Below, piece by piece: positions 34,436 to 34,453 of a stretch of DNA of 34,453 bases. How positions within the stretch are numbered: the first letter of the stretch is position 1; every line of letters starts with the position of its first letter. The DNA lies in NCBI GenBank assembly GCA_029227155.1, contig JAQXZJ010000055.1:1-34453 (forward strand). Direction: 5' to 3'. The DNA comes from Erysipelotrichaceae bacterium (GTDB taxonomy: Bacteria; Bacillota_I; Bacilli_A; Erysipelotrichales; Erysipelotrichaceae). The notes beneath the pieces were generated by a model that did no database searches, was not told the origin of the DNA, and saw only the letters and a program-made list of their open reading frames with translations. The position numbers and the translations under genes were made by a program.

Positions 34436-34453
34436 CTACTTATGATATGGCTC
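34436..34453 (-). CDS. Possible C-terminal end of an upstream gene (partial)
   Basis: The frame GAG CCA TAT CAT AAG TAG would end a gene at 34436, with its stop overlapping the AGGAGG site of the FemABX gene, as at rpmG/secE. Other frames also stop nearby, so this is only a possibility. Tandem fem genes are common, but the sequence cannot show that here. Confidence 0.3.
   Translation of the reverse strand, partial: EPYHK

Overview
The window comes from a low-GC Gram-positive bacterium (Firmicutes), most likely of the Erysipelotrichaceae/Coprobacillaceae type. Reasons: AT-rich intergenic DNA, strong AGGAGG-type ribosome binding sites, a T-box in front of cysS, CcpA-type cre sites, a GlgC/GlgD pair for ADP-glucose synthesis, and the Firmicute order cysS-mrnC-rlmB-sigH-rpmG-secE-nusG. 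This placement is inferred from gene content and not from a database search. All genes but one (a PHP phosphatase at 10373-11095) lie on the minus strand, so transcription runs from high to low coordinates.

In transcription order: (1) 34453-32338, a FemABX-type cell-wall peptidyltransferase and an MscS channel. (2) 32338-25784, glycogen genes, first half: ptsH with a promoter and an upstream cre site, pgm, then glgB and glgP. (3) 25690-23560, a two-gene unit: a TetR regulator with a clear operator and a collagen-like, repeat-containing surface protein. It interrupts the carbohydrate genes. (4) 23445-18465, pulA (glycogen debranching), a GntR/UTRA regulator and a two-domain mannose-6-phosphate isomerase. 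(5) 18460-14958, a tightly coupled operon ung-folC-folT-npdA. (6) 14901-11084, glgC-glgD-glgA under a second cre site. It ends in a bidirectional terminator shared with the PHP gene. (7) 10310-5910, a T-box controlled cysS, then mrnC-rlmB-sigH-rpmG-secE-nusG. (8) 5891-160, six same-strand genes (UPF0303, MFS, rlmA, thioredoxin-like lipoprotein, ABC exporter, HAD phosphatase). These sit between nusG and what looks like rplK, whose first codons, promoter and L1-binding leader lie at the window edge.

Functionally, most of the window is a nearly complete glycogen cycle. Pgm interconverts glucose 6- and 1-phosphate, GlgC/GlgD make ADP-glucose, GlgA elongates, GlgB branches, and GlgP and PulA degrade. 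Two of its transcription units (ptsH and glgCDA) carry perfect cre consensus sites at an identical distance (31 nt) upstream of their -10 boxes, a geometry that suggests coordinated CcpA activation. The other blocks are housekeeping genes for translation, transcription and folate metabolism.

I found no phage genes, CRISPR array, insertion sequence, tRNA, rRNA or defence system. The least ordinary items are the collagen-like protein with its TetR partner, the lysine-rich tail on GlgB, the N-terminal domain fused to ManA, the apparent AUU start of the FemABX gene, and the many stop codons buried in terminator stems.
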